Shown piece by piece: positions 8,122 through 17,097 of a stretch of 64,000 nucleotides of DNA. Source of the DNA: an uncultured Duncaniella sp. (GTDB taxonomy: Bacteria > Bacteroidota > Bacteroidia > Bacteroidales > Muribaculaceae); contig NZ_CAJTQC010000014.1 in assembly GCF_910578445.1 (NCBI RefSeq), positions 6,543 to 70,542 on the forward strand, written 5' to 3'. Made by a program: the position numbers and the translations under genes. Position 1 is the first letter of the stretch. The number at the start of each line of letters is the position of its first letter. The notes beneath the pieces were generated by a model, which was given only the letters and a program-made list of their open reading frames with translations, was not told where the DNA came from and did no database searches.

Positions 8122-10011
8122 TTAGATACTGGCCTTTTCAATAAGTCCGCCCGGACGATAGTTGATGATATAAAGCAGCCCGTTGCAGTCGCCGGCAGCT
8201 CCTTCCGGGACAAAGAAACTGAAACCGTTCTGCACACCATCATAACTATGGGCGGAATTTTTCAAATAGTTCAACACAAACATTCCGGTGTCGAATCCAA
8301 GGATTCCCTGACGCGGAATAGCATTTTCCATTCCGACGCCATACCATTGCTTGAACTTGCTTTCAATACGGCGCGAACGGGGGCTTTCTTCATTGTCAAA
8401 GAACCGCGAGTAGACCAGAGTGTTGAGGTTGTGCATATTTGAAAGCGTTTCGCCTCTGAACGTAATCCATTCAGGATAACCGACAACCTTAATCGATGGC
8501 ATGACTGCCTCATCACGCCATTCAATCAGCCCGGGCAGCAGACGGTTGACATCGCTCTGACGGCCGGTGTTGAGGATGAATGTATAATTTCCTTCCGCCG
8601 GAAGCTCCTTAAGGTTCGCTTTTGTCAGCTTACCATCAACTGTTATGGTCTTATACTTCGTGCCTTTTCCATCAAGACGCTTCTTAACGGCATCAATAAA
8701 TTCAGTCTTATCGTTAGCGCCGTCAGTCAGATTAAGGAAAACAGGCACTGTGTATGCCATTCTGGCAACCATAACGTCAGCAGCCTTTTCAAACATAAGC
8801 GCACTCGGTATATTACCATGCATGACCGCAGGATTTGTCCTGTATGTCTCGTCGCGGACGATAAAGTCATTGAGAACCTTTATACCGTTTACACGTCCGA
8901 ACTCACCGAGCATAGCAAACTGCTCAACATTGTCGGGAGCTATGATTAAGCGATGCTTCTTCAGCTCCGGATTTGCAATAATATCATGGACTTTTGCAGT
9001 CGAGCCTTCCGTGTCAAACACGCTTATGCGCACAGGAGTCCCGTTGCTGCGCAGACTGTCGGCCGCGAGAAGGAAACCTTTGTAGAATTCGGTGTAGCGC
9101 TGTGCGCTTTTCGACGGAGTCTCCTCGTTGAGCATGAACGGAAGAACGACCGCCACTGACAGCTCTGTCCCTTGTTCAGGGACACCGGCTGCCGCCGCAA
9201 GGTCGTTGACGCTGACAGAGGGCACACCGTCCTGACGGCTGCTATTCAGACTGTCGGGCTTTACACCTGCCGCCTCGGCAAGCTGATCGACACTGATTTT
9301 GGCAGGCGCACTTGCTGTCGGGATATTCAACACCTGCCCTTCGCGGAGAACAGTGATGCCGGGATTGGCCGCCTCAAGCTCCTTGACTGTTATACCGTTG
9401 GCATGTGCTATAGAGTAAAATGTCTCCTTCTTTTTAACGATATAGCCACTGCTGGCAGAAGCCTCATGGCTGACTGTCGTTGAGGCGACAGAGGCAGGAG
9501 CAGCAGTCTGAGCAGATGGTTGCGGAGCCGACGATTCCTTGGCCGGAACACTGATATGGAGCGTCTGTCCGGCTTTAAGGCCTTCGCTTACAATCGGATT
9601 CTGTTCGATTAGTTCTTTTGTACTTATGCCATAGCGGGTAGCTATGCCATATATCGTCTGTCCTTTTTCAACCTTGTGGGTGATTATGCTGACACCCTTC
9701 GGTTCAGCAGACGAGGCGGCTGATGGTGAAGACGATGATTCGTCGGTATTTTCCCCGTCGACAGGGAAAAACAATACAGTCCCCCATCGCAAGCCGTCGG
9801 CCACACTTGGATTGGACTTTACAAGTTCGTCCTTAGTGATGCCGAGACGATGACAGATCGAATATACAGTCTCCTTAGGCGCAACTTCATAATAGTAATA
9901 GTTACGGCCATTTACTTCACGGGTAGGCAAATCCTTGATTGAAGCAGTAATGCCGGAAAGAGATGCACCGAGCACTACCGCACCCAATATGCTGAGTCGA
10001 GTGAATTTCAT
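8122..10011 (-). CDS. LysM protein with periplasmic-binding-protein-like C-terminal half
   Basis: Secreted envelope protein of 629 residues. A signal peptide covers about residues 1-24. Three LysM peptidoglycan-binding repeats follow (about 41-83, 112-155 and 190-231), each with the pattern of a start-of-helix YSI/YGI and a closing I/L-x-I/V-P. Ser/Pro/Ala-rich linkers separate them. From about residue 280 the sequence resembles a type 1 periplasmic binding fold (VAVVLPFMLNEE, then LAADSLRSNG, then KHRLIIAPDNVEQ), as in amino-acid ABC receptors, but no transporter is nearby. It probably anchors to the wall and senses or scaffolds. It is cotranscribed with the beta-barrel gene. Confidence 0.82.
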   Translation of the reverse strand: MKFTRLSILGAVVLGASLSGITASIKDLPTREVNGRNYYYYEVAPKETVYSICHRLGITKDELVKSNPSVADGLRWGTVLFFPVDGENTDESSSSPSAASSAEPKGVSIITHKVEKGQTIYGIATRYGISTKELIEQNPIVSEGLKAGQTLHISVPAKESSAPQPSAQTAAPASVASTTVSHEASASSGYIVKKKETFYSIAHANGITVKELEAANPGITVLREGQVLNIPTASAPAKISVDQLAEAAGVKPDSLNSSRQDGVPSVSVNDLAAAAGVPEQGTELSVAVVLPFMLNEETPSKSAQRYTEFYKGFLLAADSLRSNGTPVRISVFDTEGSTAKVHDIIANPELKKHRLIIAPDNVEQFAMLGEFGRVNGIKVLNDFIVRDETYRTNPAVMHGNIPSALMFEKAADVMVARMAYTVPVFLNLTDGANDKTEFIDAVKKRLDGKGTKYKTITVDGKLTKANLKELPAEGNYTFILNTGRQSDVNRLLPGLIEWRDEAVMPSIKVVGYPEWITFRGETLSNMHNLNTLVYSRFFDNEESPRSRRIESKFKQWYGVGMENAIPRQGILGFDTGMFVLNYLKNSAHSYDGVQNGFSFFVPEGAAGDCNGLLYIINYRPGGLIEKASI

Positions 10012-10040
10012 ATACTATGATTTTCAGTGTAAAGTACCTG

Positions 10041-10071
10041 CAAATTTACGCAGAATTATTCAGACTACAAA
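10041..10071 (-). promoter_or_regulatory. Promoter of the LysM / beta-barrel operon
   Basis: On the minus strand TTTG (10071-10068), a 19-base spacer, then TAAATTTG (10048-10041). It lies about 30 bases before the LysM start. Confidence 0.6.
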
Positions 10072-10205
10072 GTGTTTATTTTTCAGGATACAAAGCAATC
10101 AGATAGCAACAACATAAAATGGTAAGCAACACGCGCTCCACTCCGGCATGCGGATATGAAGCGCGTGATATGCGTTAAAGCAAATGATAGTGATAAGCCT
10201 CAGTC

Positions 10206-10460
10206 TTATTTCTTCTTGCGGTTGCCATAACGGCTCATGAACTTGTCCACACGACCGGCGGTGTCAACGAGCTTCTGCTTACCGGTAAAGAAGGGGTGAG
10301 ATGAGCTGGTGATTTCAAGCTTGACCAGAGGATAGGTCACGCCGTCAACTTCAATAGTTTCCTTTGAGGCGATGGTTGAACGAGTGATGAAGATTTCGTC
10401 GTTCGACATGTCCTTGAATACTACTTCGCGGTAGTTGGAAGGATGGAGATCTGCTTTCAT
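10206..10460 (-). CDS. rpmE2: 50S ribosomal protein L31 type B
   Basis: Ribosomal protein L31, type B, 84 residues starting MKADLHPSNYREVVFKDMSN. An in-frame extension up to 10565 exists, but it is not conserved-looking and begins upstream of the promoter, so the ATG at 10460 is preferred. The zinc-binding CxxC motifs of type A are absent; this is the zinc-independent form. The family motif TSSSHPFFTGKQKLVDTAGRVDKF and the basic end RYGNRKKK are intact. It is a single gene with its own promoter. Confidence 0.95.
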   Translation of the reverse strand: MKADLHPSNYREVVFKDMSNDEIFITRSTIASKETIEVDGVTYPLVKLEITSSSHPFFTGKQKLVDTAGRVDKFMSRYGNRKKK

Positions 10461-10535
10461 TTTCTTATCTGGAGTTTTTATTGTCAAAGTTACCGAAATT
10501 GCGCTGGTAGGACGCATAAATTCGTAATGGCGGTG

Positions 10536-10566
10536 CAAAGGTATGGATTTTAATCGATTTATCAAA
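10536..10566 (-). promoter_or_regulatory. Promoter of the L31 gene
   Basis: Minus strand TTTG (10566-10563), a 19-base spacer, then TACCTTTG (10543-10536). It would give a leader of about 70 bases. Confidence 0.65.
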
Positions 10567-10583
10567 ACTCTAAGCCATATTTT

Positions 10584-13496
10584 TTACTCACTTACGTAGA
10601 AATCAATCAGATTCGACAACGCCTGTTGACAGGCCGGACAGAACACAGGCCATGCGTTGTCACGCATCCTGCATCTGTCGGCAGGGCGGTAGACTCCTTT
10701 GAACGTGTACCCTCCCCCTTCATACACACCGACAGGATGCTTCTTAGCCTCCGAAACAGGTGTCGGGACAGGAGTGCCATCAGGAATCTGCGATTTCCAT
10801 TTGCTGTCAAAATCCACAAGAGTGGTGATGTTCGGCTCCCACGGTTCGATATCCTTCGGATAGCTTTCATCCATGATGTCGCCCTCGTAGAAATACTCAT
10901 CGGCAAGACCGCCGAAACTATGACCGAACTCATGTACAACCACCGGCCTGAAATCTTTATGGCGCGATGTTGTCAGAGTGTAACTGTTATAGATGCCACC
11001 ACCACCGTATTCATCGGTATTCGCAAGAATGATGATATGCTCGTAGGGTATCCCGGCAATCGCATCGTGGATGTCCTTTACATGCAGAGTGGTCAGATAG
11101 CGGTCTGAATAGAACGTTGAGAAATTTGACGAGAATGCTGTCGACTTCCACTTTCCGAAACGCGGGACACTCACTCCGGAATCATCCGACGGCGTGGCCA
11201 CAGCGACAAAATTGAACTTCGAAGCCTTGCTTTTGAACGGTTCATGCGACAGGATAGCCTCGACAGCTATTCCGGCATGACGGTAGAAACTGTCCATTTC
11301 TTCCTTAGTATATCCTTCGGCAAGAATCGCCACATCAATGACCACATCACTATCGCCACCTTTATGTATGTAGCGGTAATCAGGCAATTTACCGTGACCT
11401 TTCTTTGCGACGAGAATATCTTTCGGGTCGAAACGATGCTTCATCGAAGCCATAGATTCATGCCTGTTATCAAGCAGGTCGATATAAATAACGGCCGGTT
11501 CTTTCGGATAAGGGACAAGCACACAGTGCTCGAATGATTTTGGGGTCGCCGCAGCCTCTTCGGTCGAAAGCCATTCATGGTAGAGCGATGAGAATGAAGT
11601 GCGGTAGATTGTATCGCCCGTCGCCTCCGAACACACTGTCACAACCCCTGCCCCCTGAAGCGGCAGAGCCGAAAGATTGTATCGGCGGCCGGCCCAGCCG
11701 TCGATGGACGACTGCCCTGATAGATGCACTCCGCGCGTCCCTTCGGTATCTGCCGAAAACAGATAGTCGAGCCGGAGAGTCCTGTTCTCAAAGTTACGGT
11801 CAAAGCCAAGCGATGAAAATTCCTTCGTTCCGCCCATTACTTTTCCGCCGGCCATGCCTGCTTCCATTATCGGCGACACAAGAGAATTCATATACTCCTC
11901 AAGATTAGTGTAGCCTGATGCCGCCAGCTCTTTGCCGTCAGCCGGATTTTTAGGATTCAGCCCATGTGATTTTTCCCAGACATCCGGAATGCCGTCGCCG
12001 TCGCTATCGCGCGGAGCTTTTGCGCTCTTCAGCTCAGGCCACGCCCGCGATCCGTCGGGATAGACAACCTCGTCTTGCGAGTCGATTATCCCACGGTTGC
12101 CAAACGACGCTTTTCCATTGCGCGTGTCGTTGACAACAATCTCATCATACGCGTCACGGCTGAGCGAAGCCCCGGCATAGGCAAGGACCAGTTCATAGGC
12201 CTTCTCGGCCGAATGCGTCGTAGTCTGCTCATAAGGCATCGGCGACCGGAGCTGAATGTCACGCTCGATACTTTCATCCCAATATCCGTCAAACTCCCCG
12301 GGCTTTATCTGGTCAAGCACACCGAGTTTCCAGTTGTCTTCACCGACGGCTGCTATTTCATGATTGACATTGCCCCTCACATAGAAGCGCCCCCATTTAT
12401 GAAGCATGCGCGACCAAGTGTTCCACCCGATGCCGAGTTTACGACCTTCAACGTCTATAGTGTTATCCGTCATGTCGATATCGAATGTCCTGTCGGATAT
12501 GACAATCTGGTTCTTACCTCCTGACACACCGCCGGTCCTTATGCCCTTGAAGTCACCGGGAGTGACGGATGTGCCGAAATAGCTGTTATAGTCTTCAGCA
12601 AGACGGCGTGTATTGAGACAATAACGCACCGTGCGGATTCCGGGACTTGCTATACGCTCAGGCATGAGGTTTGATGTCACTCCCGGGCGGAAATAATTGT
12701 TGACGATATTGACCGTCATCCCCTCGCCGCCGTAACACCCGTTAGAACCGTAGTTATAGATGACATTGTTACGCAGATCCATCCTTTCGTCTGTCTGAGT
12801 GTGAGGGCTCGGGCCGAGACGCGGAGTGCGCGATGTATGATTTGCCATAAGATTATGGTGGTAGCTTGCTCCGCTTCCGCCCCAGTTACCTCCATAACCG
12901 TGGGGGCCCTTCTTATGACCGCTGTTGTGAAGGCTGTGGGATGCGATGCACCACTGGACGGTGCAATCCGTCATTCCATAGACAGAGATACACTCGTCAA
13001 TGCTCCAGCTGACCGAACAATGGTCGACCATTACATTACGGTGTCCGCTTCCGCCAAGACCATCACCTTCGTGGTGTGCCACCTGCCTGTCTCCGAGACG
13101 GAAACGCATGAAGCGTACAATCACATTGTCGGCCTGAATTAAAAACGGATAATCGGCAATGCAGATTCCATCGCCGGGAGCAGTCTGGCCGGCAATCGTG
13201 ACATCGGGATTTTCAAGTCGCAATTGCGACTTGAGAAAAATAGTGCCGGAAACGTCGAAAACTATGGTTCTCGGACCGGTCTGGTTACAGGCATATCGAA
13301 ATGAACCGGGGAGCTCATTGTCGTCAAGCGTGGTCACATGATATACATCCCCTCCACGTCCGCCGGTCGTGTAACGGCCGAAACCTTCAGCACCCGGAAA
13401 TGACGGGACAGCGGCTGCCGCAAGACTCCCTGCCGAAACAGCTGACACCGACAGCAGCCCCACTGCGATTGAAGTAAAAAAATTTTTCACTATCAT
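10584..13496 (-). CDS. Secreted pectate-lyase-like protein fused to an M64 metallopeptidase
   Basis: A single 970-residue open frame with two enzymatic halves. After a signal peptide (about 1-29) comes a parallel beta-helix lyase-like domain (about 32-430) opening FPGAEGFGRYTTGGRGGDV and containing APGDGICIADYPF and VMVDHCSVSWSIDE. A calcium-binding-type DSDGDGIPDVWE segment lies near residue 497. From about 545 the sequence looks like an M64 N-terminal domain. The M64 catalytic domain has VVHEFGHSFGGLADEY with zinc ligands His855 and His859, catalytic Glu856 and a third-ligand candidate Asp866. M64 peptidases are known for IgA cleavage; the target here may be a pectic or mucin-like glycoprotein (inference). 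It has a close lyase paralogue next to it. Confidence 0.85.
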   Translation of the reverse strand: MIVKNFFTSIAVGLLSVSAVSAGSLAAAAVPSFPGAEGFGRYTTGGRGGDVYHVTTLDDNELPGSFRYACNQTGPRTIVFDVSGTIFLKSQLRLENPDVTIAGQTAPGDGICIADYPFLIQADNVIVRFMRFRLGDRQVAHHEGDGLGGSGHRNVMVDHCSVSWSIDECISVYGMTDCTVQWCIASHSLHNSGHKKGPHGYGGNWGGSGASYHHNLMANHTSRTPRLGPSPHTQTDERMDLRNNVIYNYGSNGCYGGEGMTVNIVNNYFRPGVTSNLMPERIASPGIRTVRYCLNTRRLAEDYNSYFGTSVTPGDFKGIRTGGVSGGKNQIVISDRTFDIDMTDNTIDVEGRKLGIGWNTWSRMLHKWGRFYVRGNVNHEIAAVGEDNWKLGVLDQIKPGEFDGYWDESIERDIQLRSPMPYEQTTTHSAEKAYELVLAYAGASLSRDAYDEIVVNDTRNGKASFGNRGIIDSQDEVVYPDGSRAWPELKSAKAPRDSDGDGIPDVWEKSHGLNPKNPADGKELAASGYTNLEEYMNSLVSPIMEAGMAGGKVMGGTKEFSSLGFDRNFENRTLRLDYLFSADTEGTRGVHLSGQSSIDGWAGRRYNLSALPLQGAGVVTVCSEATGDTIYRTSFSSLYHEWLSTEEAAATPKSFEHCVLVPYPKEPAVIYIDLLDNRHESMASMKHRFDPKDILVAKKGHGKLPDYRYIHKGGDSDVVIDVAILAEGYTKEEMDSFYRHAGIAVEAILSHEPFKSKASKFNFVAVATPSDDSGVSVPRFGKWKSTAFSSNFSTFYSDRYLTTLHVKDIHDAIAGIPYEHIIILANTDEYGGGGIYNSYTLTTSRHKDFRPVVVHEFGHSFGGLADEYFYEGDIMDESYPKDIEPWEPNITTLVDFDSKWKSQIPDGTPVPTPVSEAKKHPVGVYEGGGYTFKGVYRPADRCRMRDNAWPVFCPACQQALSNLIDFYVSE

Positions 13497-13518
13497 ATCT
13501 TATAACGTGATTATATCA

Positions 13519-13555
13519 GTAAAAGCGGAAGATTTTGTATCTCTCCCGCTTTTAC
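13519..13555 (-). terminator. Hairpin between the two lyase genes
   Basis: Ten-bp stem GTAAAAGCGG / CCGCTTTTAC with a 17-base loop, lying just after the stop of the 13574-15928 gene when read on the minus strand. There is no strong T-run, so termination may be partial. Confidence 0.5.
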
Positions 13556-13573
13556 CATCAGATTACTTTGTTT

Positions 13574-15928
13574 TCAACGAACGATGAACTTCTTACCGTC
13601 ACGGATATATACTCCGGGGAGAAGCGGTTCGCGGACTTCGACTCCCATGATATTGTAAATCTTTCCATTGCCGACAGCAGAATCGACCACTATATCCTCA
13701 ATGCCACTCTTATCGGCATTAGTGCCCTTAACGCGTATCTTCAACACTGATTCAACCGCACCAAATCTGACTGCAATTTTATTCATCGGCTCTGACAGCG
13801 TAACGGTGTGCACGGCCGCCGGGTTTGAATTTACTGGGAAGGTATATTGCATAGCGTCAAACTGCGTATCACCGATCGACATGATGTAGCTTGAAGTCTC
13901 ATCCTTGGCGTTGGACCAGCCCTCGAATGTAAGCTCAGTTGCAACCTTTCCTTCCGGCAATTTTATGGTCCAAGTGTCGTTACGGGCAAACTTTATATAT
14001 TCAGCGGTTACGCCTGAACCATGATTGTAGGTACGAGAACCGTTGCTACAGTCAATCTCTATCTCGGGTCCAAACTTGAATGGCAGAGGACTCTCCTTAT
14101 GTATCATACCAGACTCCTGAGCTGTAAGATCGGAAATCTCCCATTCAAACACTTCGCCGGGAATAACGGTAGGATCATCAACCGACGGATTATAGACGGG
14201 AAGTTCTACCGCATCATCCGCAAACGTCAGCTCTCCGTTAAGCATCTTACCGTTAGCGTTTCCGCCTTCCATGATATGCGCTACGAGAGAATTGAGATAG
14301 ACTTCAAGATTGGTATATCCGCTTGAAGTGACCTTAGCACCATCATCAGCGTCATCCGGGTTAAGACCGTTGGCTTCTTCCCACGCGTCAGGAATACCGT
14401 CGCCATCGCGGTCGGCAAGAGCCTCAGCCGATTTAAGCACCGGGAGCACACCGTCAAGTTCCGTACCTTCAGGATAAGTGATATCATTAGGTGTGTTGAT
14501 GAAGCCCTTGTCAAGACCGGAGCCTGTTCCTGAAGCGGCGACATTGTTCTTCGCATCATTGACAATCATTTCATCAAGCGCGTCACGCCTCAGCGACGCA
14601 CCGGCATAGGCCAACACATTTTTATAAGCATCATCAGCCGAATGTGTAGTCGTATAGACATATTCAATCGGGAGGTCACGCTTCATGTTCTGCTTGGTGT
14701 TTTCCCATGAAGCATTGTCGCTACACATTTCCCAGCGTGAAATCTGATTATACATACCATTGGCCCAGTTATCTTCGTAGACCTTCGACTGATTGCGGTT
14801 GCTGTTTCCATCGACATAGTAAGTACCGACAAGGTGAAGCGCGGGATAGTAGCTGTTCCAGAAAATTGAAATACTCTTGTCGTCTACCGTAATCTTGTTG
14901 TCATCGGAGATTTCGTAACGCTTTCCTGATATGGAAATATGCGGTTTACCGTTGACAAACGATCCTGTCAGATTACTTTTGGTTATCTTTGTGCCCATAG
15001 CATTGTTGTAGGCAGTTGCGATTTTGTCTTTATCAAGACAATAATCCACAGTACGGATGCCCACCGACGCGATGCGCGATTCCTTTGTCTTGCCCGAATA
15101 TTTGTTACCGGGCCCGGGCTGATAGTAATTGTTGACGATATTCACGTTCATGCCTTCACCGCCATAACAACTTTCGCCTGAATAGTTGAACATAACGTTG
15201 TTGCGCATGTCCATCACCTCATTGAGCTGAGTGGTCGGGCGCGGGCCGAGGCGTGGCGAACGCGATGTGTGATGTGCAAGAAGATTGTGGTGATACGAAC
15301 CGTACTCACCGCCCCAGTTGCCTCCATAGCCATGACCACCCTTGCTGTGGCCTGAGTTTACAAGGCTTTGTGAGACTATACACCACTGGACTGTGGTGTT
15401 GCTCGTCCCGCTGAACGACAGACATTCATCAATGCTCCAGCTGACCGAACAGTGGTCAACCATGATATTTTTCTGGTCAAGCGAACCAAGCGCATCCCAG
15501 CCGTCAGCGCCGTTGAGCGTTACATTCTTGTTGCCAAGGCGGAAACGGACAAAGCGAATGATAACGTTGTCAGCCTTGATGCTGAATGGATAGTCGGTGA
15601 TACAGATACCATCGCCCGGGGCTGTCTGTCCGGCGATAGTCACATTGCCGCTTCTTAAATTCAATGCCGAGGTCAGATGGATATTACCCGACACATCAAA
15701 GACGATTGTGCGTGCCCCCGACTGATTGCAGGCATAGCGGAATGAACCGGGCTTATTGTTGTCTTCAAGAGTGGTTACATGATAAACCTTGCCGCCACGT
15801 CCGCCGGTGGTGTAACGGCCATACCCCTCCGCACCCGGAAAGGATTCAAGCTTGTCGATGGTAGCCGGAGATGCGCTGCCTACAGCACACACCGTTGCAA
15901 GCATCGAACTGAGTAATACATGTTTCAT
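13574..15928 (-). CDS. Secreted pectate-lyase-like protein with C-terminal sorting tail
   Basis: Secreted polysaccharide lyase-like protein of 784 residues, a tandem paralogue of the gene downstream. The signal peptide covers about 1-21. The beta-helix domain (about 28-440) has the same motifs (FPGAEGYGRYTTGGRGGKV, APGDGICITDYPF, IMVDHCSVSWSIDECLS). A DRDGDGIPDAWEEANGLNP calcium-binding-type segment follows near residue 510. After IMEGGNANGKMLNGE the paralogues diverge; this one continues into a beta-sandwich domain (about 590-735) and ends GKIYNIMGVEVREPLLPGVYI plus a basic tail, a sorting-like end. Likely acts on pectin or a related plant polysaccharide outside the cell. The substrate is not readable from the sequence. 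Confidence 0.85.
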   Translation of the reverse strand: MKHVLLSSMLATVCAVGSASPATIDKLESFPGAEGYGRYTTGGRGGKVYHVTTLEDNNKPGSFRYACNQSGARTIVFDVSGNIHLTSALNLRSGNVTIAGQTAPGDGICITDYPFSIKADNVIIRFVRFRLGNKNVTLNGADGWDALGSLDQKNIMVDHCSVSWSIDECLSFSGTSNTTVQWCIVSQSLVNSGHSKGGHGYGGNWGGEYGSYHHNLLAHHTSRSPRLGPRPTTQLNEVMDMRNNVMFNYSGESCYGGEGMNVNIVNNYYQPGPGNKYSGKTKESRIASVGIRTVDYCLDKDKIATAYNNAMGTKITKSNLTGSFVNGKPHISISGKRYEISDDNKITVDDKSISIFWNSYYPALHLVGTYYVDGNSNRNQSKVYEDNWANGMYNQISRWEMCSDNASWENTKQNMKRDLPIEYVYTTTHSADDAYKNVLAYAGASLRRDALDEMIVNDAKNNVAASGTGSGLDKGFINTPNDITYPEGTELDGVLPVLKSAEALADRDGDGIPDAWEEANGLNPDDADDGAKVTSSGYTNLEVYLNSLVAHIMEGGNANGKMLNGELTFADDAVELPVYNPSVDDPTVIPGEVFEWEISDLTAQESGMIHKESPLPFKFGPEIEIDCSNGSRTYNHGSGVTAEYIKFARNDTWTIKLPEGKVATELTFEGWSNAKDETSSYIMSIGDTQFDAMQYTFPVNSNPAAVHTVTLSEPMNKIAVRFGAVESVLKIRVKGTNADKSGIEDIVVDSAVGNGKIYNIMGVEVREPLLPGVYIRDGKKFIVR

Positions 15929-16137
15929 AAATGAACTGAATATGGTATTAATTTTTAAGTTTCAAATATTAGTATCAGCGTATGGATTAAATATAGATTA
16001 AGTTACTAACAGTATGCAAATATACGGTTTTTCTGACTAATAATCAAAACGTGCATGTCGCTATTGACGGTAATTCACTACAAAACCGTAAAATTTGAAA
16101 TAAAAAAACTATGACTATATATGAATCCGACACAAAA

Positions 16138-16179
16138 GCCCGTGACCGCCGGGTGAAAAAACGCCGGCGGTCACGGGGC
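16138..16179 (-). terminator. Intrinsic terminator after pyrF
   Basis: Thirteen-bp stem CCGTGACCGCCGG / CCGGCGGTCACGG (16140-16152 with 16164-16176). Read on the minus strand it is followed by GGGCTTTTG. It closes the prfA-pyrF unit. Confidence 0.8.
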
Positions 16180-16212
16180 TGTATGAATTTCCCAATCGTA
16201 ATGCCTACGAGC

Positions 16213-17043
16213 TTAAATCACACCGTAGGTCGAGAGAAGTATGGTCATGTGGTCACGGAGCTTACGCGCTTCGGCAGCGGCGGCCTCGGCGAAATCCTCG
16301 CCTTTGGAGGCATAGATGATTCCTCGCGAAGAGTTGACGAGCAGACCGCATTCATGTGTGATGCCCCACTTTGCCACTTCTTCAAGGCTGCCACCCTGAG
16401 CGCCAACGCCGGGAACAAGCAGGAAACTTGACGGAGCGACACGTCGCACTTCAGCGAACATCGCACCCTGAGTAGCACCTACGACAAACATAAGGTTGTC
16501 AGGTGTGCCCCACTTCTGCGCTGTCTCAAGCACATGTTCGAAAAGACGTGTGCCGGTCATGTCTGTGCGGAACTGGAAATCATGGCTTCCGGGATTGGAA
16601 GTGAGCGCAAGAAGTATGACCCACTTGCCATCATAATCCATAAAAGGCTTCACACTGTCAAAACCCATGTATGGAGCGACGGTTATGGCGTCCACGCCCA
16701 TATTTTCAAAAAACGCCCGTGCGTAGAGCGACGAGGTATTGCCTATGTCGCCTCGCTTCGCATCAGCTATTATAAACTGGTCGGGATAGTTTTCACGGAG
16801 GTATCTGACAGTACGGTCAAGAGCCTTCCAGCCGTCAACGCCGAGACTTTCATAAAAAGCGGTGTTCGGCTTGTAGGCTACGCAGTAGGGAGCGGTAGCA
16901 TCAATGATAGCCTTGTTGAATGCGAAAATCGGATCTTCCTCTTTCAGAAGATGTTCTGGGATTTTCTTTATGTCCGTATCGAGACCGACACAGAGGAAAG
17001 AACCTTTTTTCTTAATCTGTTCAATGATTTGCTCGCGATTCAT
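16213..17043 (-). CDS. pyrF: Orotidine 5'-phosphate decarboxylase (type 2)
   Basis: Last step of UMP synthesis: decarboxylation of orotidine monophosphate. The 276-residue length and the motif IIADAKRGDIGNTS mark the type 2 (long) subfamily. The catalytic Asp94-Lys96-Asp99 set is intact, and the phosphate-binding end GLLVNSSRGIIYA is present. It starts 54 bases after prfA stops on the same strand, so cotranscription with prfA is likely. No regulatory sequence is apparent between them. Confidence 0.96.
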   Translation of the reverse strand: MNREQIIEQIKKKGSFLCVGLDTDIKKIPEHLLKEEDPIFAFNKAIIDATAPYCVAYKPNTAFYESLGVDGWKALDRTVRYLRENYPDQFIIADAKRGDIGNTSSLYARAFFENMGVDAITVAPYMGFDSVKPFMDYDGKWVILLALTSNPGSHDFQFRTDMTGTRLFEHVLETAQKWGTPDNLMFVVGATQGAMFAEVRRVAPSSFLLVPGVGAQGGSLEEVAKWGITHECGLLVNSSRGIIYASKGEDFAEAAAAEARKLRDHMTILLSTYGVI

Positions 17044-17097
17044 ATATTTTTATTGATATTATTGTTCTTTGTTGATGATATGGCACGGAGACTCGTC

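Noticed and set aside
10461..10565. An N-terminal extension of the L31 gene
   Set aside because: It is outside the conserved protein and overlaps its own promoter.
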